Source: Betaproteobacteria bacterium
GTDB lineage: Bacteria > Pseudomonadota > Gammaproteobacteria > Burkholderiales > Rhodocyclaceae
Assembly: GCA_004295105.1 (NCBI GenBank)
Contig: SHNC01000250.1
Location: 1 to 63,886, forward strand
Reading direction: 5' to 3'
DNA length: 63,886 bases
In this document: positions 40,558 through 51,935 of the stretch, one piece after another
How the letters are laid out: every line of letters starts with the position of its first letter
Numbering within the stretch: the first letter of the stretch is position 1
Position numbers and translations under genes: made by a program
Notes under the pieces: model-generated
What the model was told of the DNA's origin: nothing
Seen by the model: the letters and a program-made list of their open reading frames with translations, nothing else
The model's database searches: none

Positions 40558-42525
40558 ATGCCGCCGATCGACACGCCCGCGTCGCACGACCCGCCCGGCC
40601 TGATGGAGCGGGAGCATGTCGCATGGCTGACACTGGGGTTCACTTCGCTGCTCACGTTCGTTCTGTGGGCCTTTTCGCAGGATCACCTCGCGGCACGTGC
40701 AGAGGAGCGCTTCAACTACCGCGCCGAAAAGGAACTCAGCATCCTGATCAGCCGCCTCGAAGCCTACGAGCAGGTTCTCCTGGGGGGCGCAGCCCTGTTC
40801 GCGGCGAGCACCAGCGTTTCGCGCGAGGAGTGGCGTGCCTATATCGAGCGCTTGCAGTTGAGGTCGGTCCTGCCCGGCATCCAGGGCACCGGTTTCGCCA
40901 AGGTCGTTTCCGCCCGCGAGCGCATCGCGCACGAGCAGTCCATGCGGGCAGACGGCTTCGGCGACTATGCGATCCACCCGCCCGGCGAGCGCGACCCCTA
41001 TACCACCATCATCTACCTGGAACCCTTCTCGGGCCGCAACCTGCGCGCCTTCGGCTACGACATGTATGCCGAACCGGTGCGCCGCGAGGCCATGGATCGC
41101 GCGCGCGACACGGCCGCGCTGGCGCTGTCGGGCAGGGTCACGCTGGTACAGGAAACCGAAACGGATGTGCAGCCGGGCTTCCTGATGTACGTGCCGGTTT
41201 ACGACAAGACCGGTCCCATCGACGATGTCGCCAGCCGTCGGCTGCGCATCGCGGGGTACGTCTATAGCCCTTTCCGCGCCCACGACCTGATGCGGGCGAT
41301 CTTCGGCGAGAGCAACCGGGACATCGAGATCGAACTCTTCGACCAGAGCGTCGGTGCCGACAACCTGCTGTTCGCCTCCCATGACGCCACGCGCGCCGCC
41401 CGCCACGGGCGCGACCTTCCGCTCATCTTCGGTGGCCCGCTGTGGATCGCGCGCTTTCGCAGCAGCGTGGAATTCGAGTCGCTCACCAGCAGTCAGGAGC
41501 CGATGCTGATCCTGCTCGGCGGCCTGACGCTCGACATGCTGCTGTTTCTCGTCATGCTCGGCGGCATCCGCCATCGGCGCCGGATGCAGGCGGCGGCGGC
41601 CCAGATCGCCGAGAGCCGGGACCGCTTCCAGACGCTGGTCGAGAACGTGCCCGGCTCGGTGTTTCGCACCGAGCCCGTCCCGCCATGGAAGGCACTGCAC
41701 GTCAGTCGCGGGATCGAGAACCTGACCGGGGCACCGCCCGAGCGATTCCTGTCGGGACAGGTGGGCTGCCGCTCGTTCATCCATCCGGATGACGCCCGCC
41801 AGGTGCTCACCGCGGTGACGCAGGCGGTGGCGGAGCACGACACCTACAACGTGGAATATCGCGTGCGCGCTGTCGATGGCCAGGTTCGCTGGGCCAGCGA
41901 ACGGGGTCGAGCGACCTACGATGCCATGGGCCAGCCGCAGTGGATCGACGGCGTGATCGTCGACATCACCGACCGCAAGATCGCCGAGCTCGCCATCCGC
42001 GACCTCGCCTTCTATGATCCGCTGACCGGCCTGCCCAACCGGCGTCTGCTGCTCGACCGCCTGCACAAGCAGCTCGCGGTCAGTTCGCGGTCACGCCTGT
42101 ACGGCGCACTGTTGTTCATCGACCTCGACAAGTTCAAGGCCGTCAACGACACGCTCGGCCATCAGACCGGCGACCAGTTGCTGACCGAGGTCGCGCACCG
42201 CCTCCGTTCGATGGTGCGCGAGGGCGATACGGTCGCGCGGCTGGGCGGCGACGAATTCGTCGTGATGCTGGAAGATCTCGGGGCCTCGGCCGACGAGGCT
42301 GCCTCGGTGGCGATGGGTATCGGGACCAAGCTCATCGACAACCTCGCCCGCCCCTACCACCTCGGCCAGCATACCGTGCCATGCACACCCAGCATGGGTC
42401 TCACAACGTTCTGCGGCCAGGAACTGTCTGCCGACGAGCTGATCCGCCGCGCCGACGAGGCGATGTATCGCGCCAAGGCGGCCGGCCGCAACCGCCTGCA
42501 CGTGTTCCAGCCGGCGCAGCGCTGA
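40558..42525 (+). CDS. Membrane diguanylate cyclase (CHASE-PAS-GGDEF)
   Basis: A 655-residue signalling protein. A transmembrane helix (VAWLTLGFTSLLTFVLWAF) precedes a periplasmic CHASE domain (residues about 60-305, with RSVLPGIQGTGFAKV and RDPYTTIIYLEP). A second helix (MLILLGGLTLDMLLFLVML), a PAS domain with PAC (residues about 360-485) and a GGDEF domain follow. The active site RLGGDEFVVML (GGDEF at 563-567) is intact, and the product-inhibition site RxxD lies five residues before it (REGD). It should therefore make c-di-GMP and be feedback inhibited. No EAL domain. The external signal is unknown. It ends 88 bases before grpE. Confidence 0.93.
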   Translation: MPPIDTPASHDPPGLMEREHVAWLTLGFTSLLTFVLWAFSQDHLAARAEERFNYRAEKELSILISRLEAYEQVLLGGAALFAASTSVSREEWRAYIERLQLRSVLPGIQGTGFAKVVSARERIAHEQSMRADGFGDYAIHPPGERDPYTTIIYLEPFSGRNLRAFGYDMYAEPVRREAMDRARDTAALALSGRVTLVQETETDVQPGFLMYVPVYDKTGPIDDVASRRLRIAGYVYSPFRAHDLMRAIFGESNRDIEIELFDQSVGADNLLFASHDATRAARHGRDLPLIFGGPLWIARFRSSVEFESLTSSQEPMLILLGGLTLDMLLFLVMLGGIRHRRRMQAAAAQIAESRDRFQTLVENVPGSVFRTEPVPPWKALHVSRGIENLTGAPPERFLSGQVGCRSFIHPDDARQVLTAVTQAVAEHDTYNVEYRVRAVDGQVRWASERGRATYDAMGQPQWIDGVIVDITDRKIAELAIRDLAFYDPLTGLPNRRLLLDRLHKQLAVSSRSRLYGALLFIDLDKFKAVNDTLGHQTGDQLLTEVAHRLRSMVREGDTVARLGGDEFVVMLEDLGASADEAASVAMGIGTKLIDNLARPYHLGQHTVPCTPSMGLTTFCGQELSADELIRRADEAMYRAKAAGRNRLHVFQPAQR

Positions 42526-42548
42526 ACCGACGTTTCTTGCTCCCGGCA

Positions 42549-42577
42549 CTTGAAATGCGCCAGGGCAGCCCCAACAT
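42549..42577 (+). promoter_or_regulatory. Heat-shock (sigma-32) promoter of grpE
   Basis: CTTGAAA (42549-42555), 13-base spacer, CCCCAACAT (42569-42577), matching the sigma-32 consensus CTTGAAA-N13-CCCCATNT with a small deviation in the -10. It lies 37 bases upstream of the grpE ATG. Confidence 0.82.
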
Positions 42578-42613
42578 CACCGCCGAAGCGCATTCAACAG
42601 GGAGTGATCACTC

Positions 42614-43258
42614 ATGCAGGACCCGAAGCAGAGCCCGGAAACCCCGTCCATCGCCGAAACTCCGCCTGTCGCCGACCAGTTGACCGCCCCCGACGCAGCG
42701 CCCGCAGCCGCGCTGGACGCGGCAAGCGCGCCGCCTGCCGGAGCTCCCCCCGAATCCTCTACCCGGGCCGCCGCTGAGATCATGCCCGGCCTCGAAGAGG
42801 CGCTGCGACTCGCGGAACTCAAGGCGGCGGAGCATCACGACGCCTGGCTGCGGGCCAAGGCCGAAGCGGAGAACATCCGCCGCCGTGCGCAGGACGATAT
42901 CGCCAAGGCGTCGAAGTTCGCCGCCGAAAAGTTCGCCACCGCGATGCTGCCGGTAAAGGACAGCCTCGAGGCCGCGCTGGCGGTGGAAAATCAGACGCTC
43001 GAGAAGTTGCGCGAGGGCGTCGAGCTGACGCTCAGACAACTGGCGGCGGCGTTCGACACCGCCCGCGTCGTCGAGGAAAACCCCGTGGGACAGAAGTTCG
43101 ACCCCAACAAGCATCAGGCCATCAGCGCGATCGAGTCCGACGCCGAGCCGAACTCGGTCGTCAACGTGCTGCAGAAGGGCTACCTGCTCAACGAGCGCGT
43201 GATTCGTCCCGCCCTGGTAATGGTGGCAAAGACAAAGACGGCATCGCCGCAGCAGTGA
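42614..43258 (+). CDS. grpE: Nucleotide exchange factor GrpE
   Basis: A 214-residue cochaperone that releases ADP from DnaK. An Ala/Pro-rich disordered N-terminus (about 55 residues) precedes the long coiled coil ([24 protein letters not shown]) and the C-terminal beta domain ([33 protein letters not shown]). It has its own sigma-32 promoter and is followed by dnaK and dnaJ. Confidence 0.96.
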   Translation: MQDPKQSPETPSIAETPPVADQLTAPDAAPAAALDAASAPPAGAPPESSTRAAAEIMPGLEEALRLAELKAAEHHDAWLRAKAEAENIRRRAQDDIAKASKFAAEKFATAMLPVKDSLEAALAVENQTLEKLREGVELTLRQLAAAFDTARVVEENPVGQKFDPNKHQAISAIESDAEPNSVVNVLQKGYLLNERVIRPALVMVAKTKTASPQQ

Positions 43259-43288
43259 TGTGCGGGGCGGGGTTTTTGCTGCGCATCG

Positions 43289-43316
43289 CTTGAAACCCCG
43301 TTCCGTCACCCCATAT
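43289..43316 (+). promoter_or_regulatory. Heat-shock (sigma-32) promoter of dnaK
   Basis: GCTTGAAA (CTTGAAA at 43289-43295), exactly 13 bases, then CCCCATAT (43309-43316): a nearly perfect sigma-32 promoter 61 bases ahead of the dnaK ATG and after the grpE stop. Confidence 0.92.
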
Positions 43317-43377
43317 TCAGATCAGACCGGACGGCCAGGCCGTACCGCCAACGAATTCAGACTTCAGAGGACTACAC

Positions 43378-45312
<1,935 letters not shown>

Positions 45313-45336
45313 TCGTCACTCTGGCGAATCCTTCGC

Positions 45337-45380
45337 GGCCGAGCCCCGCCGGAGCCCCGCTCCGGTGCCGGCTCGGCCTT
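45337..45380 (+). terminator. Hairpin between dnaK and dnaJ (partial terminator or mRNA stabiliser)
   Basis: GGCCGAGCC (45337-45345) pairs perfectly with GGCTCGGCC (45370-45378); an inner GGAGC/GCTCC pairing extends the structure. Only TTT follows, so it is probably a leaky attenuator that lowers dnaJ relative to dnaK. Confidence 0.6.
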
Positions 45381-45408
45381 TGCTTGAGACCAGACTGAGC
45401 GAAGCATC

Positions 45409-46533
<1,125 letters not shown>

Positions 46534-46681
46534 CCCGGTCCCCGGCACCCGCAGCCCTTGCAAGAACGCCCGCCGTCGGGACGATGGCGGACGCTTCTGT
46601 TAGCTGCAGAGTTCGACGCGGCGCGTGACCACGTTTTCGCTCAGGTCGAGGTCCACGACGGGCCCCGCCCCGAGTGATGCC

Positions 46682-48067
46682 TCAAGCGCGCCGCCAGGTC
46701 GTGCCGCCCGGCCCGTCCTCGAGAATGACTCCCGCGGCGGTGAGGTCGGCGCGGATGCGATCGGCTTCGGCGTAGTTCTTCGCCTTCTTCGCCGCGCTGC
46801 GGGCGGCGATCCGCGCCTCGATCGCGTCGGCATCCAGCCCGCCGGCGTCGGGCGCGCCAGCCTGCAGGAAGGCCTGCGGCTCGCGCCCGAGCAGGCCGAG
46901 CACACCGGCCAGCGCCTTCAACTGCTCAGCCAGCACCGGCGAGGCGCTGCGATTGACCTCGTTGGCGAGTTCGAACAGCGCCGCGACCGCCTCGGCCGTG
47001 TTGAAATCGTCGTCCATCGCCGTGCGGAAACGCCGGGCATGGGGCTCGTTCCAGTCGACCACGACGTCGCCCTCCACCGGCACCTTCCTGAGCGCGGTGT
47101 ACAGACGTGTCAGCGCATTGCGCGCGTCCTCGAGGTGGGCGTCGGAGTAATTCAACGCGCTGCGGTAGTGGGCGCGCAGGATGAAGAAGCGCACCACTTC
47201 CGGGTCGTACTTCTGCAGCACCTCGCGGATGGTGAAGAAGTTGCCGAGCGACTTCGACATCTTCTCGTCGTCGACGCGCACGAAGCCGTTGTGCATCCAG
47301 TAATTGACGAAGGCGTGGCCGTGTGCCCCCTCGGACTGCGCGATCTCGTTCTCATGGTGCGGAAACTGCAGGTCCATGCCGCCACCGTGAATGTCGAAAT
47401 GCGCGCCGAGCAGATCGGAACTCATCGCGGAGCATTCGATGTGCCAGCCGGGCCGGCCTTCGCCCCACGGCGACACCCACTTCACCTCGCCCGGCTCTTC
47501 GGACTTGGCGTGCTTCCACAGCACGAAATCGAGCGGATCGTTCTTGTCGGTGGCGACGTCGACCCGCTCGCCGGCCCGCAGCTCGTCGAGCGACTTGCCC
47601 GACAGCTTGCCGTAGCCCGGGAACTTGCGCACCGCATAGCACACGTCGCGGTTGGCGGCGACGTAGGCGAGGCCCTTCCGCTCCAGGCGCGAGATCAGGT
47701 CCTGCATCTGCGGCACGTAGTCAGTGGCGCGCGGCTCGTGGTCGGGTCGCAGCACGCCGAGGGCATCGGCATCCTCGTGCATCGCGGCGATGAAGCGGTC
47801 GGTCAGCGCGCGGATCGACTCGCCATTGTCCTGCGCCCTGCGGATGATCTTGTCGTCGATGTCGGTGATGTTGCGCACATAGGTCACGTCCAGCCCGCGC
47901 GCGCGCAGCCAGCGCGCGACCATGTCGAACACCACCATCACCCGCGCGTGGCCCAGGTGACAGAAGTCGTACACCGTCATGCCGCACACGTACATGCGCA
48001 CCTTGCCGGGTTCGATGGGACGAAACTCTTCCTTGCTGCGCGAGAGCGTGTTGTAGATCGTCAGCAT
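46682..48067 (-). CDS. cysS: Cysteine--tRNA ligase
   Basis: A 461-residue class I synthetase. The HIGH-equivalent is HLGHAR near residue 38 with the zinc-binding VCGMTVYD Cys just before; KMSKS is exact ([12 protein letters not shown]). HIECSAM and [11 protein letters not shown] are further family blocks. The minus-strand gene is convergent with dnaJ (148 bases between) and divergent from ppiA. Confidence 0.98.
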   Translation of the reverse strand: MLTIYNTLSRSKEEFRPIEPGKVRMYVCGMTVYDFCHLGHARVMVVFDMVARWLRARGLDVTYVRNITDIDDKIIRRAQDNGESIRALTDRFIAAMHEDADALGVLRPDHEPRATDYVPQMQDLISRLERKGLAYVAANRDVCYAVRKFPGYGKLSGKSLDELRAGERVDVATDKNDPLDFVLWKHAKSEEPGEVKWVSPWGEGRPGWHIECSAMSSDLLGAHFDIHGGGMDLQFPHHENEIAQSEGAHGHAFVNYWMHNGFVRVDDEKMSKSLGNFFTIREVLQKYDPEVVRFFILRAHYRSALNYSDAHLEDARNALTRLYTALRKVPVEGDVVVDWNEPHARRFRTAMDDDFNTAEAVAALFELANEVNRSASPVLAEQLKALAGVLGLLGREPQAFLQAGAPDAGGLDADAIEARIAARSAAKKAKNYAEADRIRADLTAAGVILEDGPGGTTWRRA

Positions 48068-48189
48068 GTCGATTGGTGAGGGAAAAGAAGCGGACGCCAG
48101 CGGCCCGGCACACCTCGCATACCGGGGGCCGACACGGGCCGCTGCCGCAGGATGCAGGCCCCGGACTCACGCCCGCCGCAGCCGCCGGT

Positions 48190-48219
48190 TTGTGGCGACC
48201 CGAGTGATGCGGGTAAGAT
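48190..48219 (+). promoter_or_regulatory. Candidate sigma-70 promoter for ppiA
   Basis: TTGTGG (48190-48195), 18-base spacer, TAAGAT (48214-48219), about 110 bases upstream of the ppiA ATG. Moderate match to consensus. Confidence 0.38.
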
Positions 48220-48266
48220 GGGTGGCTGTTCAGGACCGCTGGAAGGTGGGCAAGAATCCGGTCGGC

Positions 48267-48275
48267 AGTATAGCA
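48267..48275 (-). promoter_or_regulatory. Candidate extended -10 element for cysS
   Basis: Minus strand TGCTATACT (48275-48267), a good extended -10, about 200 bases upstream of the cysS ATG, overlapping the ppiA leader on the other strand. No clear -35. The 261-base cysS-ppiA spacer holds no gene. Confidence 0.45.
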
Positions 48276-48328
48276 CGGGCCCCGGACCACCCCGCCCACG
48301 CCAGCTTGCGCGCGCCTACGGAGACCGC

Positions 48329-48892
48329 ATGAAAAAACAGTTCCTCGCCCTTGCCGCACTCGCCTCGATCGCCTTGCCGTCGATCGCCGCCAACCCGATG
48401 GTGGAACTGCGCACCAGCCAGGGCGTGGTCGTCGTCGAGCTCTTCGCCGACAAGGCTCCGAAGTCGTCGGAGAACTTCATCCGCTACGTGAAGGACGGGC
48501 ACTATGACGGCACCGTCTTCCATCGTGTCATCGATGGCTTCATGGTGCAGGGCGGCGGCTTCGACGCAGCGATGAACCAGAAGCCGACCCGCGCACAGAT
48601 CGACAATGAGGCGAAGAACGGCCTGAAGAACGAGCCCGGCACGCTGGCGATGGCCCGCACCGGCGACCCCCATTCGGCCACGGCGCAGTTCTTCATCAAC
48701 CTCGTGCCCAACACCTTCCTCGACTACCCGTCGCGCGACGGCTGGGGCTACGCGGTGTTCGGCAAGGTCGTGAAGGGCATGGACGTGGTCCAGAAGATCG
48801 CCAAGGTGCCGGTGAAGAACGTCGGCATGCACCAGAACGTGCCGGTGGAACCGGTCGTGATCCAGTCCGCCAAAGTGCTCGAGGGCAAGTGA
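48329..48892 (+). CDS. ppiA: Periplasmic peptidyl-prolyl cis-trans isomerase (cyclophilin, PpiA type)
   Basis: A 187-residue cyclophilin with an N-terminal signal peptide ([20 protein letters not shown]). Core motifs are [27 protein letters not shown] (catalytic Arg in FHRV), [17 protein letters not shown] and [18 protein letters not shown] 48329 gives the signal peptide; the open frame upstream is not coding. It is followed by the cytoplasmic paralogue ppiB, so the pair likely arose by duplication. Confidence 0.93.
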   Translation: MKKQFLALAALASIALPSIAANPMVELRTSQGVVVVELFADKAPKSSENFIRYVKDGHYDGTVFHRVIDGFMVQGGGFDAAMNQKPTRAQIDNEAKNGLKNEPGTLAMARTGDPHSATAQFFINLVPNTFLDYPSRDGWGYAVFGKVVKGMDVVQKIAKVPVKNVGMHQNVPVEPVVIQSAKVLEGK

Positions 48893-48949
48893 TCCCCCAC
48901 TGCCCGCCTTCGGCGAATCGATAATCAGCACCCCCACAGGAGCCCACCC

Positions 48950-49444
48950 ATGGCAGTCAAGCTGCACACCAATCACGGCGTCATCACGCTCGAACTCGAC
49001 GCCGACAAGGCGCCGGTCACCGTCGAGAACTTCCTCGGCTACGTGAAGGCCGGCCACTACGACAACACCGTCTTCCACCGCGTGATCGACGGCTTCATGA
49101 TCCAGGGCGGCGGCTTCGAGCCCGGCATGAAGCAGAAGCCGACCGGCGAACAGATCAAGAACGAGGCCGACAACGGATTGAAGAATGATCGCGGCACCGT
49201 CGCCATGGCCCGCACGCAGGCTCCGCACTCGGCCACCGCGCAGTTCTTCATCAACGTCGCCGACAACGACTTCCTCAACTTCCGTTCGCCCGACCTGCAG
49301 GGCTGGGGCTACTGCGTGTTCGGCCGCGTCACCGAGGGGATGGACGTGGTCGACAGCATCCGCAAGGTCAAGACCGGCTCCAGCGGCTTCCATCAGGACG
49401 TGCCGAAGGAAGACGTCGTCATCGAACGCGCCGAGATCGTCTGA
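48950..49444 (+). CDS. ppiB: Cytoplasmic peptidyl-prolyl cis-trans isomerase B
   Basis: A 164-residue cyclophilin without a signal peptide, starting [16 protein letters not shown]. The motifs [19 protein letters not shown] and [17 protein letters not shown] are nearly identical to ppiA upstream. ACAGGAG ribosome binding site. Followed by lpxH, as in many Betaproteobacteria. Confidence 0.96.
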   Translation: MAVKLHTNHGVITLELDADKAPVTVENFLGYVKAGHYDNTVFHRVIDGFMIQGGGFEPGMKQKPTGEQIKNEADNGLKNDRGTVAMARTQAPHSATAQFFINVADNDFLNFRSPDLQGWGYCVFGRVTEGMDVVDSIRKVKTGSSGFHQDVPKEDVVIERAEIV

Positions 49445-49508
49445 CCCCGTGTCCAGTCCCGCCGTGTCCCGCTCTGACAACGCAAGCGGCGGTCCTGCCG
49501 CCGTCCCG

Positions 49509-50267
49509 ATGCCCGACACCGTCACCGCGGCGCTTCCGGCAGTGTTCATCTCGGACCTGCACCTCAGCGAGGACGAGCCCGAGACCGTCGATGCCTTCCT
49601 GGATTTCCTCGACGGTCCGGCGCGGGACGCCGCCAGCCTGTTCATCCTCGGCGACCTGTTCGAGTACTGGGCCGGCGACGACGATCTCGACACGCCCTTC
49701 AATGCAGGCATCGCCGGCGCGCTCCGCAGGCTGGCCGATCGCGGCGTCCAGATCCACTTCATGACCGGCAATCGCGACCTGCTGGCGGGCGAAAGTTTCG
49801 CTCGCGCCAGCGGCGCGCGACTGCTGGCGGACCCGTCCAGGGTCGATTTCGGCGAGTGCGCCGCCCCGATACTGCTCAGTCATGGTGACGCGCTGTGTAC
49901 CGACGACGTCGCCTACCAGGCCTACCGCCGGCAGGTGCGGGACCCCGAATGGCAACGCGGATTCCTGTCCCAGCCGCTGGCTGCACGCAAGGCGTTCATC
50001 GAGGGGCTGCGCCAGAAGAGCGAGATGGCCAAGCGCGAGAAGGCGCTCGACATCATGGACGTGAATGCGGACGCGGTCGCCACGCTGCTTCGTTCCTGCG
50101 GCTACCCGATGCTGATCCACGGCCATACCCACCGCCCTGCCCGCCACGAGCATCGGGTCGATGGGCGCTCCTGCGTGCGCTGGGTGCTCTCCGACTGGCA
50201 TGGCGCGGCGAGCTGGCTGCGCTTCGATGGCCGTGAGGTGACGACGAACGGCGCCATCGCGCGCTGA
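49509..50267 (+). CDS. lpxH: UDP-2,3-diacylglucosamine diphosphatase LpxH
   Basis: A 252-residue metallophosphoesterase of lipid A synthesis that releases UMP to give lipid X at the inner membrane. Metal motifs are FISDLHL (DxH), GDLFEYWAGDD, TGNRD, LLSHGD and HGHTHRP; all ligands are present. ATG 49509 is preferred; GTG 49449, five bases past the ppiB stop, is an alternative that adds 20 residues of low-complexity sequence. Confidence 0.95.
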   Translation: MPDTVTAALPAVFISDLHLSEDEPETVDAFLDFLDGPARDAASLFILGDLFEYWAGDDDLDTPFNAGIAGALRRLADRGVQIHFMTGNRDLLAGESFARASGARLLADPSRVDFGECAAPILLSHGDALCTDDVAYQAYRRQVRDPEWQRGFLSQPLAARKAFIEGLRQKSEMAKREKALDIMDVNADAVATLLRSCGYPMLIHGHTHRPARHEHRVDGRSCVRWVLSDWHGAASWLRFDGREVTTNGAIAR

Positions 50268-50400
50268 CGCCTGCGATTGGCGCTGTGATCCGGCGCCGCC
50301 CTGTCCTATACCGATAGAAGCCCGGATCGTTGCTGCCCGCGCAGCGGCGAACGGTGTGGCCCAGCAGTGGCGCAGGGGCGTTCGGAACAGGAGCTCGCAG

Positions 50401-51591
50401 ATGCCCGACAGTCATGACTTGCAGCCGACGCCCGCAGGCGTCTCGACGCCGCGCGACGGCAGCACGCTGCTGCTCGTCGCGACGCGCAAGGGCGCCTGGA
50501 TCTTCCACGGCAATGCGGCGCGGACGGACTGGATGGTCGACGGTCCGCATTTCCTCGGTCACATCATCAACCATGTCGTCCTCGACCCGCGCGATGGCAA
50601 TACGCTGCTCGCGGCGGCGAAGACCGGCCACCTCGGGCCGACGATCTTTCGCTCCAACGACATGGGCGCGACGTGGCACGAGGCTCGCCGTCCTCCCGCC
50701 TTCGCCACGGCGTCGGCAGGGGATGGCGGCCGTGCGGTGGATCATACGTTCTGGCTCACGCCCTGCCATGCGAACGAACCCGACGCGTGGTATGCAGGCA
50801 CCTCGCCGCAGGGCCTGTTCCGCTCCGAGGATGGCGGCGACACCTGGAAACCCTTTTCCTGCATCAACGACGACCCGACCTACCGCACCTGGATGGGCAC
50901 GGTGCAGGACGGCACGCCCGACGGGCCCAAGCTGCACTCGGTCATCGTCGACCCCCGCGACCCGGCGCACCTTTACGTGGGCATGTCCGGCGGCGGCGTG
51001 CACGAAACCGTCGATGGCGGGCGCAGCTTCACGCCGCTCCTGAAAGGGCTGGAGGTGGTGGAAGGATTCGACCCGGCGACGCCGACCTTCCACGATCCGC
51101 ACTGCGTCCGGCTGTGCCCGGGTAACCCGGACCGGCTTTACCAGCAGAACCACTGCGGCATCTACCGCCTCGACCGACCCGGCGACACCTGGCGGCGCAT
51201 CGGCCGCAACATGCCACCGGAAGTCGGCGACATCGGCTTTCCGATGGTCGTGCATCCACGCGACGCGCAGACCGCCTGGGTGTTTCCGATGGATGGCCAG
51301 ACCGTGTGGCCACGCACCAGCCCCAACGGCAAGCCAGCCGCCTACGTGACGCGCGACGGCGGCGAAAGCTGGCATCGACTCGACCGTGGCCTGCCAGCCG
51401 AACAGGCCTGGTGGACGGTCAAGCGCCAGGCGATGTGCGCCGACACCTGCGACCCCGTCGGCCTCTATGTCGGCACCACCAGTGGCGAGTTGTGGATGAG
51501 CGACGTCGAAGGCGGAACCTGGACCTGCATTGCCCGCCATCTGCCCGAGATCTATGCGGTCGAAGCCTGGACCGGGCCGGCGCCTGCGTGA
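50401..51591 (+). CDS. BNR/sialidase-like beta-propeller protein of unknown function
   Basis: A 396-residue soluble protein without signal peptide. It has at least five BNR-type Asp-box repeats: RSNDMGATWHE, RSEDGGDTWKP, TVDGGRSFTPL, TRDGGESWHRL and SDVEGGTWTC. These predict a six- or seven-bladed propeller like plant photosystem assembly factor Ycf48 or sialidases. Near residues 238-262 it has an unusual block, DPHCVRLCPGNP then QQNHCGIYRLD, with Cys and His that could bind metal; further Cys occur at MCADTCDP. The catalytic Arg triad and Tyr/Glu of true sialidases are not evident. Its stop overlaps the start of a MoaD-like gene (GTGA). Confidence 0.82.
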   Translation: MPDSHDLQPTPAGVSTPRDGSTLLLVATRKGAWIFHGNAARTDWMVDGPHFLGHIINHVVLDPRDGNTLLAAAKTGHLGPTIFRSNDMGATWHEARRPPAFATASAGDGGRAVDHTFWLTPCHANEPDAWYAGTSPQGLFRSEDGGDTWKPFSCINDDPTYRTWMGTVQDGTPDGPKLHSVIVDPRDPAHLYVGMSGGGVHETVDGGRSFTPLLKGLEVVEGFDPATPTFHDPHCVRLCPGNPDRLYQQNHCGIYRLDRPGDTWRRIGRNMPPEVGDIGFPMVVHPRDAQTAWVFPMDGQTVWPRTSPNGKPAAYVTRDGGESWHRLDRGLPAEQAWWTVKRQAMCADTCDPVGLYVGTTSGELWMSDVEGGTWTCIARHLPEIYAVEAWTGPAPA

Positions 51592-51860
51592 AGATGCTCG
51601 CCGTGAAGGTACTGATTCCCAGCCCCCTGCTGAGCTACACGCAGGCGCGCGCAGTCGAGGCCGACGGCGCGACGCTGGATGCACTGCTGGACGACCTGGA
51701 AAGACGTTTTCCCGGCATCCGCTTCAGGATGGTGGACGAACAGGCACACCTGCGACGGCATGTGCGCTTCTTCGTCAATGGCCGGCAGGTGTTCGAGTTG
51801 CGGCAGGCGCTGCAGCCCCACGACGAAGTGGCCATCGTGCAGGCGTTGAGCGGCGGCTGA
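51588..51860 (+). CDS. MoaD/ThiS-like ubiquitin-fold sulfur carrier protein
   Basis: A 90-residue beta-grasp protein: VKVLIPSPLLSYT..., then a hydrophobic helix (LDALLDDLERRFPGIRFRM), VRFFVNGRQV and a C-terminus ending ALSGG. The terminal Gly-Gly is the adenylation/thiocarboxylation site of MoaD and ThiS. No moaE, moeB, thiF, thiG or tungstopterin gene is in the window. GTG 51588 is coupled to the BNR gene stop; ATG 51594 is an alternative. Whether it works in molybdopterin, thiamine, cysteine or another sulfur pathway, or as a protein modifier, cannot be told from sequence. The constant partner is the propeller protein. Confidence 0.83.
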   Translation: MKMLAVKVLIPSPLLSYTQARAVEADGATLDALLDDLERRFPGIRFRMVDEQAHLRRHVRFFVNGRQVFELRQALQPHDEVAIVQALSGG

Positions 51861-51935
51861 GCACCGTTCGACGGCGCTCCGACCGCCCTCCGCACGGTAG
51901 CCGCGACAGCGTCCCGCGCGAACCTGTCTGCGCAC

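Noticed and set aside
46534-46681. A terminator between dnaJ and cysS
   Set aside because: A GC-rich imperfect stem near 46569-46592 has a mismatch and no T run; too weak to call.
46600-46690. A minus-strand tail beyond cysS in another frame reading VVDLDLSENVVTRRVELCS
   Set aside because: It looks protein-like but has no start with ribosome binding site and no family; the upstream portion is a shadow of cysS.
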